Source: Lucinisca nassula (taxonomy: Eukaryota > Mollusca > Bivalvia > Lucinida > Lucinidae). Taken from it: a stretch of DNA of 64,000 nucleotides. Both the position numbers and the translations under genes were made by a program. Location of the stretch: positions 150,906,082-150,970,081 of the forward strand of contig OY757015.1 in NCBI GenBank assembly GCA_963580285.1, written 5' to 3'. Within the stretch, counting starts at the first letter, position 1. Every line of letters begins with the position of its first letter. Shown piece by piece: positions 10,882 to 22,027 of the stretch. The notes below the pieces were generated by a model that was not told the DNA's origin, searched no databases, and saw only the letters and a list, made by a program, of their open reading frames with translations.

Positions 10882-12202
10882 CACAGGCGCTTGGCCCGTT
10901 GATTTGTCCGAAAAACTTGTGGAATAGGTAAAATGACAAAATATGAGTAAAAAAAAATTTTTTTTCACACTGGTATAGAAAACTAGACAAGGTTCTCAAC
11001 AAACCAGTGCCATTTTCTCGGTACACATAAAATGACAATTGGCACAGGCACATTTTTTGACACAGGAAGGTATAGTTTGTATGAACTTCAACCTAAGACA
11101 TGCAGAATTTCATCAAAATAATACAGAACTCCTGGTTCAAGCCCCAACGTGATCTAAACGTCAAATTACCCCGGATAGACCTTACTAAGACAACTAACTG
11201 TCACACCCACTCAATGGTTTTTCACTGTTTCCCTGCGATTTCCTGCCGAAATCAGATAACGTCAGCACAAAAGCCAACATTCTTATAAATATCAATGAAG
11301 ATGCTCTCACCTAATGCAAAAGTTTTCTCCAGATAACCGTTATTTTCACCTTTTTGTGTGGGAGCAGGCATTTCCCAATGCAGTATTGTTTTCATTCTGT
11401 ATTTTGAAGCTGATGTAATCCACGCGCTGATTGGTCGAAATTTGGGAAATCCAGCGATTTTAACCAATCAGCTCTCGGATTACATCAGCTTCAAAATATA
11501 GAATGAAAACAATTGTAATTAGAAATGCCTGCTCCCACACAAAAAATGGCGAAAATTGCTGGTAATAATGGTTAACTGGCGGAAACTTTTGCATCAGGTG
11601 AGAGCATCTTCATTGAGATTTATAGTTAAGTTGGCTTTTGTGCTGACATTATCGGATTTCAACAGGAAATCGCAGGGAAACAGTGAAAAACCATGGAGTT
11701 GGTGTGACAGTTAGTTGTCTTACTAAGGTCTATCCGGGGTAATTTGACGTTTAGATCACGATGGGGCTTGAACCAGGAGTTCTGCATTATTTTGATGAAA
11801 TTCTGCATGCCTTAGGTTGAAGTTCATACAAACTATACCTTCCTGTGTCAAAAATGTGCCTGTGCATGGAGTTGGTGTGACAGTTAGTTGTCCTACTAAA
11901 TACTATCCAGGATAATTTGACGTGTAGATCACAATGTGGCTTGATCCAGATGTTCTGCATTATTTTATTGAAATTCTGCATGCCTTAGGTTGAACTTCAT
12001 ACAAAATATACCTTCCTGTGTCAAAAACTGTACCTGTGCCAATTGTCATTTAATGTGTACCAAGAAAATGGTGCTGGTTTGTTGTGAACCTTGTCTAGCT
12101 TTCTATACCAGTATGAAAAAAAAATTTTTTTTTTTACTGATAGTTTTACTTTAATCACATTCCACATGTTTTTCGGACAAATCAGCGGGCCAAGTGCCTG
12201 TG
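10882..12202. mobile_element. LIR-2: 1.3-kb foldback element, 8-bp TSD
   Basis: The left end CACAGGCGCTTGGCCCGTTG and right end CGGGCCAAGTGCCTGTG begin inverted arms that continue almost to the centre (about 11400-11510, around 'gaagctgatgtaatcc' and its complement). It interrupts an RC core monomer and is flanked by CCAAGGAA at 10874-10881 and 12203-12210. Removing element plus one copy restores the usual 'cacccaaggaaca'. The arms are clearly homologous by eye with scattered differences. There is no transposase frame. An 8-bp TSD fits hAT, P or MULE-type transposases; I cannot assign one. Confidence 0.8.
11692..12040. repeat. 173-bp tandem duplication inside LIR-2 right arm
   Basis: 'catggagttggtgtgacag' at 11692 recurs at 11865, and both copies run on to 'cataccttcctgtgtcaaaa'-type sequence. 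The left arm has one copy, so this is a secondary duplication. Confidence 0.8.
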
Positions 12203-12557
12203 CCAAGGAACAGTCCTGTGAAATAATTTCAAAATCCATCCACTGGTTAAGGAGTAAAAGTCATTTAAGGTTTTTCTATTTTTAGAAGGTGATGACCTTT
12301 CAGGTCTCACCTTCTTATGGCAACACTCCAAAGAATTCCCTTGATACCGCATCACTCCTCTGTTTCAAGAAAAATAGGTCCTTATAAATCAGTGAAGAGA
12401 CGCGCCTGTATCATTTGATATGTGAAAATAATATGCAGATGGAAAAAAAACTGTGGATGCAAAATACACAAACAATGAACTAAAGGGTTAAATGTCATAT
12501 AATGCATCTAGATTTGAAATTGGTCTCGTTTCGCAGCTGACCTGGCCTAGTTATTAA

Positions 12558-12975
12558 GAGCGCGTTCGGTTGACTTTCTAGAGTTAACTATAGTTACACC
12601 AAAACACGCGGGTTATGGCTCGTGCCGCACTATTAGAGTTGATGCGTCACCAGTAACTATTCAGATTTAGATTCAGAACCCTACTGACGTCAAGAAAATG
12701 TCATCGTTTGTCCTCGAGTAAATCGAAAGTATAAACATATTTTCAAGTTGGACGTGAATTTTCCAACACGTAGCCAAAATTTCAAATAGTTGGAAATAAT
12801 CGATTTTCGGATTGCATTTAACTTACAATTTTCCACCTTCCACCGTATTCGTTGTTAATAGGCAAGGATTCCAACTCTCATACCAAGCTAACCCTAGCAG
12901 TCGCAATATTCCTACACGGCGCGTTTTGGAGCAAGTCAGCTCTTGTTAACTCTAGTACGTCAACTGAACTCGCTC
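12558..12975. mobile_element. Candidate MITE with about 31-bp TIR
   Basis: The left end GAGCGCGTTCGGTTGACTTT and the complement of the right end GAGCGAGTTCAGTTGACGTA match with a few mismatches and continue to a shared 'CTAGAGTTAAC'. No TSD is obvious (left 'attaa', right 'aaaat'). No coding frame. Confidence 0.5.
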
Positions 12976-13067
12976 AAAATCTAGATCGCGGATTAATAAT
13001 TCAATGAATGAGTTGACAGTATAAATGGAAAACTACGACTTGCTATACTACAGATAGAGCGATTGTT

Positions 13068-13363
13068 TGATTCGAGGTTTAACGTCCCCGTCAACACTGT
13101 AAAGGTCATTTTGGAGACGTTGCTTCCAGTTTTTGGGGAGTTTTACCCGACACTGAGATGAAATGACTTCTCCAGCCCTTTCGCCCAATGAAACCAATAG
13201 GGTTTATAAGCATGGACGGTACGACTCGTTGCGCACCGCTTTGCTTGGGCAGGCTTAGATCCTCTAAGCGGTTTACCCGAACTCGTGTGCGGGTCGGATT
13301 CAGCTCTGAGTGGAAGCATCATGCAGCCCATATATGTCTTCAAGCCCCGGTGGGCGGGGGCCG
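13068..13363 (-). mobile_element. SINE-F copy
   Basis: Full-length by comparison with the TSD-defined copies: 'ttgtttgattcgaggtttaa' through 'gtgggcgggggccg'. The segment 12290-13067 upstream holds only the MITE candidate above and no gene I recognise. Confidence 0.75.
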
Positions 13364-13589
13364 ATTCACTGTTGCATGGATATATTTCAGTGAACCATCA
13401 GGAAAATATGACTTTATAACTTTAACTCCTTAATATTAACGTTTATAGTACGGGGTAATACATATATATTCCGGGCGGTGGATGCTTGTTTTTGTTTTTT
13501 GTTTTTTTTTTAGCCGAGGTCAGAAAATATCAGATTTTGTTTCCTCTTCTTCTGTATCTGAACATTTCCATTTTTTTACTGAAGTGTTT

Positions 13590-13637
13590 TTGATTTGTTT
13601 GATTTGACGTTTAACGTCCACGTCAAGACTGTATAAC
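13590..13637 (-). mobile_element. SINE-F tail fragment
   Basis: About 48 bp of the AAAC-tail end of SINE-F (minus), abutting a full copy in the opposite orientation at 13638. Confidence 0.6.
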
Positions 13638-13937
13638 GGCCCCGCCCACCGGGGCTCGAGGAAACAGATTGGGCTGCATGATGCTTCCACGCAGAGCTGA
13701 AATCAACCGAACATGGATACTGGTAGACAGCTGAAAGGTTCCAATTCTAAGCCTGCCCAGGAAAAGTGGTGCGAGTTGGACCATCTATGCATATAAACTC
13801 TTTTGGTTGCATTGTACGGCAGAGGCTGGGTTGCCATTTCATCTGAATGTCGGGTAAAAGTCCGACAAAATTGGAAGCGACGTCTCCAAAATGACCTATA
13901 AAGTGTTGACGGGGCGTTAAACCTCAAATCAAACAAA
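13638..13937 (+). mobile_element. SINE-F copy (plus orientation)
   Basis: Begins GGCCCCGCCCACCGGGG and ends 'cctcaaatcaaacaaa'. More diverged than most copies. Its head joins directly to a minus-strand tail fragment, giving an inverted pair that may be a rearrangement. Confidence 0.75.
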
Positions 13938-14009
13938 TATACAAAAATGTATAGACGTGCTTCGAATTTCGTTGGACTCTTACCAAACACCGGGATGAAA
14001 TGGCATTTA

Positions 14010-15130
14010 AAGCCTTGCCACACTATGAGACCAATGGACTTTCCGACTTCAAATTATAGCCCTGGGGCCAAAAATGCCCCCCTCATGGGGCCCTTTGGTT
14101 TTACATTGACTTGTATAGGGAAACCCTTTGAAAATCTTCTTGTCAGAAACCAGGAGGCTGAAGTGTTTGATATTTGATATGAAGCTGCGTCTAGTGGACC
14201 TCTATCAAGATTGTTATAATTATAGCCCTGTGACCAAAAATGCCCCCGCCCTGTAGCCCACTGGTTTTTTATAGACATCTCGCGGGAAAATCTTCAAAAA
14301 TCTTCTTGTCTGAAACCATAAGCCTCAGATCTCAGATATTTGATATTTGGTATGTAGCTTCGTCTTGTGGACCTACATGTATATTAAGATTTTCAAATTA
14401 CAGTCCTTGTGCCAAAATTGCCCCGCACCCCCCCCCCCCCCCCCCCCCCCCCGGGTGCCCTTTGGTCTTACATTTGGGTATATAGGGAAAATCTTAAAAA
14501 TCTTCTCTGAAAACGCAAGGCACAGGTCTTTGATATTTGGTGTGAAGATTCAATTAGCAGACTTCTACCAAGATTGTTCAAATTATAGACATTGTGTTAA
14601 AAATGCCCCTGCCCTGGGGCCCACTGGTTTTATTTTGACTTTTATATGGAAAACATTTAAAAAGGTTCTTGTCTGAAACCAGAAGGCCCAGGTCTTTGAT
14701 ATTTGGTATGATGCTTCATCTGGTTGTCCTCTACTATGCTGTGTAAATTATAGCCCTGGGGCCAAATGTTGCCCAGCCTCAGGCCCCACCGGTTTTACAT
14801 AGCCATATATGGAAAACCTGTAAAATGTTATTCTAAAAAACCCAAGGCCCAAGTCTTTGATACTTTTCTAGAAGTTTCAAGCGGGTGACCTCTACCAAGA
14901 TTATTCAAATCAAAGCACTGGAGTCAAAAATGGCCCCGCCCCAGGGCCCACTGGTTTCACATAGACTTATGCACTGAAAACCTTTAAATACCTTCTCGTC
15001 TGAAACCAGAAGGTCCAAATCTTTGATATTTGGAATGAAACTTCCTCTAGTTGCCCTCTACCAAGATTGTCCAAATTACAATCCTCTCGGGTCAAAACTG
15101 GACCTGCCCGGAGCCCACTGGTTTTATGTA
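14010..15130 (-). repeat. About 165-bp tandem array (RC core, reverse orientation)
   Basis: About seven units with 'aattatagccctggggccaa', 'gcccactggttttacatag', 'ggcccaggtctttgatattt' and 'accaagattgttcaaat'. This is the complement of the core units in the RC element at 33553-35536. A 25-C run interrupts it. Confidence 0.85.
14428..14452. repeat. Homopolymer of 25 C
   Basis: An uninterrupted C25 lies at the 'gcccc-c' point of an array monomer where other units have 4-10 mixed bases. The exact length may be an assembly artefact. Confidence 0.9.
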
Positions 15131-15427
15131 GGGTTATGGCTGAGCCGGTTCATCTCCTTCTGCTGCACTAAGACCTGACCGTCAATGTCCGCAAGGTACC
15201 TAGACAGTGACATACAAGTCAGCTCTGTATTGTCAAACGGAACCACTGACACATAACCACCCCACTTTGTCACTATGTGACATTATTAGTAAAACTGAGC
15301 CTCTTTATTTCCCTCTGTTGCACTACGACCTGACTCTCAATGTCCACAATATGACCAGATAGTGACATACAAATTCTGTATTGTCAAAGGGAAACAATGG
15401 CTCATATGTCTAGCATTTTATGACAAT

Positions 15428-15470
15428 CCCCCCCCCCCCCCACCACCACCACCACCACCACCACCACCCC
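15428..15470. repeat. C14 run plus (CCA)n microsatellite
   Basis: Fourteen C followed by about nine ACC units. Simple repeat. Confidence 0.9.
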
Positions 15471-15504
15471 GCCAATTGTCACAGCGAGGCATTGTAAATT
15501 AGAC

Positions 15505-15783
15505 CATTACGATAACTCACCCGTGTAACATAGAGCATTTTCGCACCTCCAAAACGGCTTTTTTTCTGATGAAAAGCCTTGATATTTTTATATAAATGTT
15601 CAAAACATAGGTTGAGGCGGTTCTAACGAGTACCCACAACCTATGTCTTGGAGCAGAAATAAGAAAAAATATGTATACCCTCGTAATCCCCAGTTTTCTC
15701 CATATAAAGGGTTTTTTTTTTTTTTTGGGGGGGGGGGGGGGGGGGTCATTTCACGGACTTGTTCACGTGATGCTGAGCAAATT
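15505..15783. mobile_element. Foldback MITE, family FB-D
   Basis: Shares with other copies 'acgataactcacccgtgtaa', 'gcggttctaacgagtaccca', 'caacctatgtcttggagcag' and 'catttcacggacttgttcac'. The left half of the central palindrome is missing. Where the copy at 16021 has 'agtggggtttagaggggtc', this one has T15 followed by G19 (15712-15745). Confidence 0.7.
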
Positions 15784-15899
15784 CATCTCCATGCACTAGG
15801 ACATGACCCTCAATGTCCGGAAAATGTCCAGATAGTAACATATAAGTCAGCCCTTTAGAAGGGAACTTTGAAAAGACTTCATCCTCATGCAGAAAGAAA

Positions 15900-16416
15900 A
15901 TAATTTGGAAGGAATGTCCAATGGGTGACCCTCTAACAGTTAAAGTTGCTCAAAATAGTTTCGCTCCACTGAACATAAAAGCCACCAAACGCAAAAAATA
16001 AACAGGTTTAAACTGACTTCTTATTACGATAACACACCCATGCGAAATAGTGCATTTTTAACATCCCCAAAATGGCTACTTTTCTGATGAAAATCTGTGA
16101 TATTTTTCTTAGCAATGATCAAAAAATAGGTTGCGGTTCTAACGAGTACCAACAGCCTATGTCTTTGAGCAGAAATATGAAAAATAATGTATACCCCCAC
16201 CCCGTAACCCCAGTGTTCTCTATATGAAGTGGGGTTTAGAGGGGTCTTCATTTCACGGACTTGTTCACGTTATTTTGAAATAATTTCACAGGAATGTTCC
16301 TTTGGTCACTCTCAACCAAAATGGCTCAAACCGTCCACTCAACCTTATATTACCTACCACTTTATCTGTACAATTCGGATCAGGTGAGCGTTCAAGGGCC
16401 ATTATGGCCCTCTTGT
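15900..16416 (-). mobile_element. RC-like element 5' end (minus), split by FB-D
   Basis: On the minus strand it starts at 16416 with CAAGAGGGCCATAATGGCCC and 'cgctcacctgatcc', followed by one core unit ('aggaatgttcc', 'aaatggctca' on the plus strand). An FB-D copy at 16021-16275 interrupts it, and the core resumes at 15900-16020. The array at 14010-15130 may belong to the same element. Confidence 0.6.
16021..16275. mobile_element. Foldback MITE, family FB-D
   Basis: Starts near 'attacgataacacacccatg' and ends 'catttcacggacttgttcacg'. The centre 'ggttctaacgagtacc' keeps only one side of the palindrome. No coding frame. Confidence 0.7.
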
Positions 16417-16550
16417 TTAATCCAGGTTTCACTGGGTCGACGAACGTCTTTCAAACACTTGACAAAACATAGCAACCTACAAACTTTTAAACGTGTGCTC
16501 GAAGCCTCAGATAAAAACCAGCCAGTGTCCCGGAATATTGGTGTAAGAAA

Positions 16551-16853
16551 TTTTTGTTTGTTTGATTTGAGGTTTAACATCCCCGTCAACACTGTAAAGG
16601 TCATTTTGGAGACGTTGCTTCCAATTTTGTGGGACTTTTACCCGACATTGAGATGAAATGACATCTCAAGCCCTGTCGCCCAATGAAACCAATATGGTTT
16701 ATTAGCATGGACGGTCCGCCTCGCACCGCGGTTCCTGGACAGGCTTAGATCCTCTAAGCGGTTTACCAGTACTAGTGTGCGGGCCGGATTCAGCTCTGCG
16801 TGGAAGCATCATGCCGCCCATATATTTCTTCAAGCCAATATGGGCAGAAGCCG
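16551..16853 (-). mobile_element. SINE-F copy with 13-bp TSD
   Basis: Flanked by TTGGTGTAAGAAA (16538-16550) and TTGGTGTAGGAAA (16854-16866), one mismatch. This defines both ends, about 303 bp, and indicates LINE-driven retroposition. Confidence 0.85.
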
Positions 16854-17162
16854 TTGGTGTAGGAAAGCCATTTGCTAGCACGTATAGAGTGTTGAGTAAA
16901 TTATCTTGTTTGCTAGAGTCTATGTATGCAATTGTCTCCAGAATTATTCTCATTGACACAAGAAGGGATTCACAACATGTACCGTTCGATCCTCAGTTTT
17001 GTTTTTGACAGTTCATATACATGTATCTGCTCCTCGCGTTACTACAATCATACATAACTATTGACTGTTTTAAAAATTAAAAAAAAGATAATGAAATGAA
17101 ATGGCCCATTGTAAAAACTAACTGTTTTCTACCATCACCTTCTATAAGTACTTTCAGTACTT

Positions 17163-17677
17163 TGATTAGCTCTGCTGGCCATCTTGTTCACTTGAGCGGA
17201 ACAGTCTGAGCAATTTTGGTAGAGGGTCACCCAAGGAACATTCCTGTGAAATATTTTCAAAGTCCATCCACTCATTAAGGAGGAGAAGTCGTTTGAAGTT
17301 TTTTCTATTAATAGCTCTGGCAGCCATCTTGTTCACCCGAACACAACAGTTCGAGCAATTTTGGTAGAGGGTCACCCAAGGAACATTCCTGTGAAGCAAT
17401 TTCAAAATACATCCACTGATTTAGGAGAAGTCATTTAAAGGTTTTTCTATTTTTAGCTCTGGCGGCCATCTTGTTCACCCTAGTGGAGCAGTTTGAGCAA
17501 TTTTGCTAGAGGGTCACCCAAGGAACATTCCAGTGAAATTATTTCAATATCTGTCCCACAGTTTTGGAGAAGACTCCTTTAAAGCAAAAGTTGACGATGG
17601 ATGCACAGACTCACGAACGACGGACAAAGACTGATCGCAAAAGCTCACCTTGAGGACTTCCTGCTCAGGTGAGCTAA
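17163..17677 (+). mobile_element. RC-like element, 3' portion
   Basis: Three core units ('agctctg-tggccatcttgtt', 'gggtcacccaaggaacattc') are followed by a GAC-rich linker and the terminal hairpin 'agctcaccttgaggac...ctcaggtgagctaa'. The 5' end is not present. Confidence 0.7.
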
Positions 17678-17934
17678 AAACATGAACACAAGTCTCTGAG
17701 TCTGACTTTTCAAGACTCAAATCACTTTTCAGTAGTCCCTGAAATTGTTTTTTCTGCTTCCTTAATAACGATATTAAACATGCATTGCTTCTTGGAGCCA
17801 TCTTGAGTGTGCTTTTCATTTTCCCGTGAATGACATTTAACTGATATAAAATTTGATCTAAATTTTGCTCATGTGGACAGTTTGTAAGATTTATATCGCT
17901 TTACCTTAAAGCGCTGCAAACAAAAGCCATGCTG
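17678..17934. other. Intervening sequence
   Basis: No recognised gene. A minus-strand open frame starts at an ATG near 17819 and has plausible composition (MKSTLKMAPRSNACLISLLR) but runs into the RC terminal hairpin and stops there. No splice evidence can be judged. Confidence 0.2.
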
Positions 17935-18266
17935 CTGCACAGTTGGGACTATCTTGGATAACTGAATGGAATGATTTTAGCAAATCTGAATCTCCATTGT
18001 CACCCTGATGCCTCCCAGTAGGTTTCAACTTAATTTGACCTTTGGTTGTTGGAAAAAATTTCAAGATGGCCACCTACTTTGCAAATCTGAATCTCCATAT
18101 CACCAGGATGCCTCCCACCAGGCGTAAGCTTAATCTGACTTCCGGTTCAGGAGGGGATGTCACAAAATTTAATGCGTAAATTCAATGACGGACTGACAAT
18201 GGACTGATGACGGACAGACAACAGCCCACAAACCCCAGGCCATGGCATAAGCTTACCTTGAGCTAA
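17935..18266 (+). repeat. RC-like terminal fragment (140-bp family)
   Basis: Two units of the 7960-9725 family followed by a GAC-rich linker ('gacggactgacaatggactg') and 'agcttaccttgagctaa'. It shows the 3' end that the larger array lacks. Confidence 0.6.
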
Positions 18267-18525
18267 AAATATATATACATGAAAAATTATGTCACAGAAA
18301 AGAATGAATGCTGCTTGAAAAAAAACAAAATACTAAAGTATAAACTAGCATCTGATGCAAATAGGGTTAGTTACTTTTAGAAACAGCATCAGCAGATTGT
18401 TTATATTTGCCGACTGTGCTGATACTTCCCTGGCACTTTCCAACTGTAAACAAATTGGAGATAATTACATAATCTTACATAACCATATACCTGAAAAATG
18501 GTACATTTTGGCACTTAACCCAGAA

Positions 18526-19692
18526 CAAGAGGGCCCAGAGGGCCCTGTTTCTCTCACCTGAATGTCACTGTTTATAGTACATTCTATTTTTAGCTCTGGT
18601 GGCCATCTTGTTGATCAGAGTGGATCAATCTTAGCTATTTTGGTAGGGTGTCACCTAGGAAACATTCCTTTGAAGTTTGAATCAAATTGACCCAAGGGTT
18701 TAGGAAGAGTTTGCATTTGAAGCAAATTTACAATGTTTTTCTATTTTTAGCTCTTGCGGCCATATTGTTCATCGGAGCGAGACCATTTTAGCTATTTTGG
18801 TATTGAGTCAACTAAGCAACATTCCTATGAAGTTTCAATGAAATTGGCCCAAGGGTACAGGAGGAGTTGTGGTTTGAAGATTTTCTCTATTTTTAGCCCT
18901 GGTGGCCATCTTGTTTATCAGAATGGAATGATTTTAACTATTTTGGTAGGGAGTCTCCTGGGCAACATTCCTGTGAAGTTTGAAGCAAATTTACAATGTT
19001 TTTTTCTATTTTTTGCCCTGGTGGCCATTTTGTTCATTGGAGCGGGATCATTTTAGCTAATATGGTAGAGGGTCAACAACAAAATATTCCTGTGAAGTTT
19101 AAATCAAATTTGCCCAAGGGTGGATGAGGAATTGTCGTTTGAAGAATTTTTCTATTTTTAGCTCTGGCGGCCATCTTGTTAGTCAGAGCAGAACAATTTT
19201 AGCTATATCGGTAGGGTGTCAATGACATAATATTCCTGTGAAGTTTGAATCAATTGGCCCAAGGGGTAAGGAGTTGTCGTTTGAAGACTTTTTTCTATTT
19301 TTAGCTCTCGCGGCCATCTTGTTCGCCGCATTGAACGATTTTAGGTATTTTGGTAGGGAGTCACCTAACTAACATTCCTGTGAAGTTTGAATCAAATTGG
19401 CCCAAGGGTAGATGAGGAATTCGTGTTTTGACGTAAATTTACAAAGTTTTTCTGTTTTTAGCTATGGCAGCCATTTTGCTCAACCAGAGTTGTGCATGGA
19501 ATTAAATTCTTTGAACAACTTTGAGAGAGGACGCCCTAAGGATTATTTCTGCCAAGTTTTGTCCAAATCTGTTCAATGGTTTAGGAGGAGATGTTGTTTA
19601 AAGAAATTGTGAACAGACGGACGGATGACGACGACGACGGACGGTGACCGATCACAATAGCTCACCCTGAGCCTTTGGCTCAGGTGAGCTAA
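18526..19692 (+). mobile_element. RC-like element, complete ends
   Basis: Starts CAAGAGGGCCCAGAGGGCCC, then 'ctctcacctgaatgtcactg'. About eight core units of about 140 bp follow ('tttttctatttttagctctg', 'ggccatcttgtt', 'aacattcctgtgaagtttga'), then 'acggatgacgacgacgacgg' and the hairpin 'agctcaccctgagcc..ggctcaggtgagctaa'. 1167 bp. No Rep/helicase frame, so non-autonomous. Confidence 0.75.
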
Positions 19693-19914
19693 AAATTAAA
19701 AAATCTCCACTCAGAATGATATAAAGACATTGATCCTTCATTTAATACCAACATTTATGATGCACCATCACAGAGACAGAATTAGTTTACAAACACTCCT
19801 TAAAGCTTGGGAGAGTTAAGGCAATATTAACTTCAAGAAGTGCAGTTTTACAGAATGAAAAGCAGTAAATTTTCTCATTTCCTTTCAATTTTGATTTCGA
19901 CCCTGATTTTGTTT

Positions 19915-20213
19915 CTTTGTTTGATTTGAGGTTTAACGTCCCCGTCAACACTGTAAAGGTCATTTTGGAGACGTTGCTTCCAATTTTGTGGGACTTTTAC
20001 CCGACATTGAGATGAAATGACATCCCAAGCTCTGTTGCCCAATGAAACCAATAGGGTTTATTAGCATGAACAGTCTGCCTCGCACCGTGGTTCCTGGACA
20101 GGCTTAGATCCTCTAAGCGGTTTACCAGTACTCATGTGTGGGTCGGTTTCAGCTCTGCGTGGGAGCATCATGGAGCCCATATATTTCTTCAAGCCCCTAT
20201 GGGCGGGGGCCGG
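19915..20213 (-). mobile_element. SINE-F copy
   Basis: Full-length ('tttgtttgatttgaggttta' to 'tatgggcgggggccg'). A 7-bp match GATTTTG flanks both sides, a possible short TSD. Confidence 0.75.
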
Positions 20214-20442
20214 ATTTTGATCCTGAAGTATGTAAATTTTGTTGATTCTACAATGACATTCTTCTTTGTAGAAATGTGCATACAATTGAATCACAGCAAT
20301 CAAAACTTAACATATTTACCGGAAAAAAGAATCCTACAAATTCGAACACCTTGAGGACTTGCTGTAATTCTCCAAAAATTTTAACAAATTTCTTTAACAA
20401 TCCAACAAGGAGTCCAAAAGGTGCATATAAAAAGGCAAACAA

Positions 20443-20512
20443 TGTAGACCCTGATCAGACTGCTCCTTCAGGAGCAGTCTGATCTTGGTCTGCACTGTTT
20501 GCTTAGGCCTGT
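20443..20512. repeat. MITE palindromic core, variant C
   Basis: 'aaacaatgtagaccctgatc', 'agactgctccttcaggagca', 'gtctgatcttggtctgcact': a hairpin of about 30 bp with T opposite T at the usual mismatch point. The TTAA arms of families A and B are absent. 'gcctgtctgtccc' on the right links it to 48838-48960. Confidence 0.65.
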
Positions 20513-20601
20513 CTGTCCCAATACTTAGGACCATTATGGTACCCTAAATATTTGGACACCTCAACTCCTTACCATACTTGTTCTAAATTTTGGAACCAAG
20601 T

Positions 20602-20932
20602 GTGTGTGTGTGTGAATTCGGGTTTAACGTCACCTTTCACAATTTTTCAGTCATATTTTGACGGTGTCTGGTTGCGACAGGGAGCTCAATGCTCATTTTT
20701 ATAGTGCTGCCTCACTGAAGTATCATGTCCCAGACACATTACATGATACCACACCCAGTCACATTATCCAGACACTGGGTCGACCAGTCCTAGCTCTACC
20801 CCGTAAATCTGAGTGCCAAGGGAAGAGCAGGTAGTACCATTTTTAACGACTTTGGTATGTCGCGGCCCGGGATCGAACCCGTGACCTTCCGTTCCCCGGA
20901 GCGGACACTCTACCAACTGAGCTTGGAACAAG
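20602..20932 (-). mobile_element. tRNA-derived SINE (SINE-C)
   Basis: The minus-strand head AGCTCAGTTGGTAGAGTGTC with B box GGTTCGATCC is followed by a body and 'AACCCGAATTCACACACAC'. The flanking 'ttggaaccaagt' (20590-20601) and 'ttggaacaagt' (20933-20943) is an imperfect TSD. The first eight bases of the tRNA head found at 50503 are missing. Another copy is at 50499-50824. Confidence 0.85.
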
Positions 20933-20943
20933 TACAATCTACT

Positions 20944-21280
20944 ACCTGATGCTGTGACTGAAAATAGATGGATGAGTGGCTGGCAGTGTAAACCCTGATG
21001 TGACGCCACATTGTGCAGGAGGCTAAATTGTTTTCAACACTTCAAACATAGCCTTCTACTTTTGAGTCTTCTTGGAACAGTCCTATGTAGTCTTAAGGAG
21101 AATATTGACACTAATCTTTTAAGGATTATCAAAATGTCTACCAAAAAGTTTCTGTTGCTCAGAACATTGTAAATTAACCTGTGTTCCAAATTATAGGAAT
21201 AATCATAAAACATGCATTTCAAAAAATGTACTTTTGTTGTTGGAAGAAAAAAATGAAAATTCATTTGTTAGAAAATTACA
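20944..21280. other. Intervening sequence
   Basis: No feature I can support. Short open frames only. Confidence 0.3.
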
Positions 21281-21289
21281 GTATGAGAC

Positions 21290-21345
21290 AGACAGGCCCA
21301 AGCAAACAGTGCACACCCAGATCAGACTGATTCAACCTGCACCCG
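21290..21345. repeat. Fragment of MITE core
   Basis: 'gacagacaggcccaagcaaa', 'cagtgcacacccagatcaga': half of the palindromic core, variant C. Confidence 0.4.
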
Positions 21346-21427
21346 GTGGATTCCTCACTGGATCATGAAACAAATTTGTTAAAATTTTAGGAGAATTTCA
21401 GCGCAAGTCCTCAAGATGCCCAAATTT

Positions 21428-21622
21428 TTATTCCAAATTTTTCTCTCCCTTCCGCTGATTCAAGAAGGACAGTTGTCTGTTTCTGGCGAAAGAATGTGCA
21501 CTATACTGGTCAACCGCTTACATATAAGCCTGTCCAGGAAAAGTTTGGATAGGTTAACTGACCGGCTCCCAAAACAACTAAATAGTGTTGACTGGGCCAT
21601 TAAACTCCAAAACAAACAAAGG
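21428..21622 (+). mobile_element. SINE-T 3' part, 5'-truncated
   Basis: Matches the body of the tRNA-Thr-like SINE at 48262-48569: 'attcaagaaggacagttgtc', 'cgcttacatataagcctgtc', 'aatagtgttgactgggccat', ending AAACAAACAAA. The tRNA head is absent. Confidence 0.75.
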
Positions 21623-21919
21623 TGTTTTATACCATATATGGGCATGGTGGACATCAGACTACCTGGGTAATTATTAAATTTTCACTTCCTTGCTTCCCTA
21701 GAATCAGACTTGCTTCTTTAAATAAGGGTTCTTATCAATTAAACACATACACTCTGATTGACCTGAATATCACATGGTGGGTAAAAACTTTGCCCACTAT
21801 GCTACCATCAAACCAAATATAAGCAAAATCCATTGTATTGTTTGGAAAATATTAAGTCATAAAAGCACTCAAAGCACTTTCAGCACATGGCTTTGTCAAA
21901 GTAGTTTTTTTTTCCAGCA

Positions 21920-21982
21920 AAAATAAGGCTTGACCTCTGCTATTCAGACGATCCACATGAAATGTCAAGCCTTATTTGCTCT
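21920..21982. repeat. Small hairpin repeat
   Basis: 'aaataaggcttgac' and 'gtcaagccttattt' bracket about 35 bp. A related hairpin is at about 27329-27385. Confidence 0.5.
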
Positions 21983-22027
21983 GAAAAACAATGGAACAAA
22001 TTAGATTGCCTTTCTGCAGGGCTTGAA

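Larger units (their letters stand above)
10026..12290 (+). mobile_element. RC-like element with 150-bp core, interrupted twice
   Basis: Starts CAAGAGGGCCATGATGGCCC with 'ctcctgatccatattgtaca'. The core units ('ttttctatttttagctctg-', 'gccatcttgttca-c-gag-gg', 'ggtcacccaaggaacattcctgtgaa') run from about 10450. A SINE-F piece lies at 10215-10382 and the foldback LIR-2 at 10882-12202. The core resumes at 12203 and stops near 12290 without the usual terminal hairpin, so the 3' end is lost. Confidence 0.65.
15145..15860. repeat. About 150-bp tandem repeat, three units
   Basis: 'ctgcactaagacctgaccgt', 'ttgcactacgacctgactct' and 'atgcactaggacatgaccct' head three related units that continue 'caatgtccg-aa--t--c-agatagtgacatacaa'. 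The third is separated from the second by the FB-D copy at 15505-15783. Confidence 0.65.

Noticed and set aside
16702..17008. Open frames on both strands through SINE-F
   Set aside because: Equivalent frames occur in most SINE-F copies (5348, 13068, 20061, 26944, 44615, 47371); they follow the repeat, not a gene.
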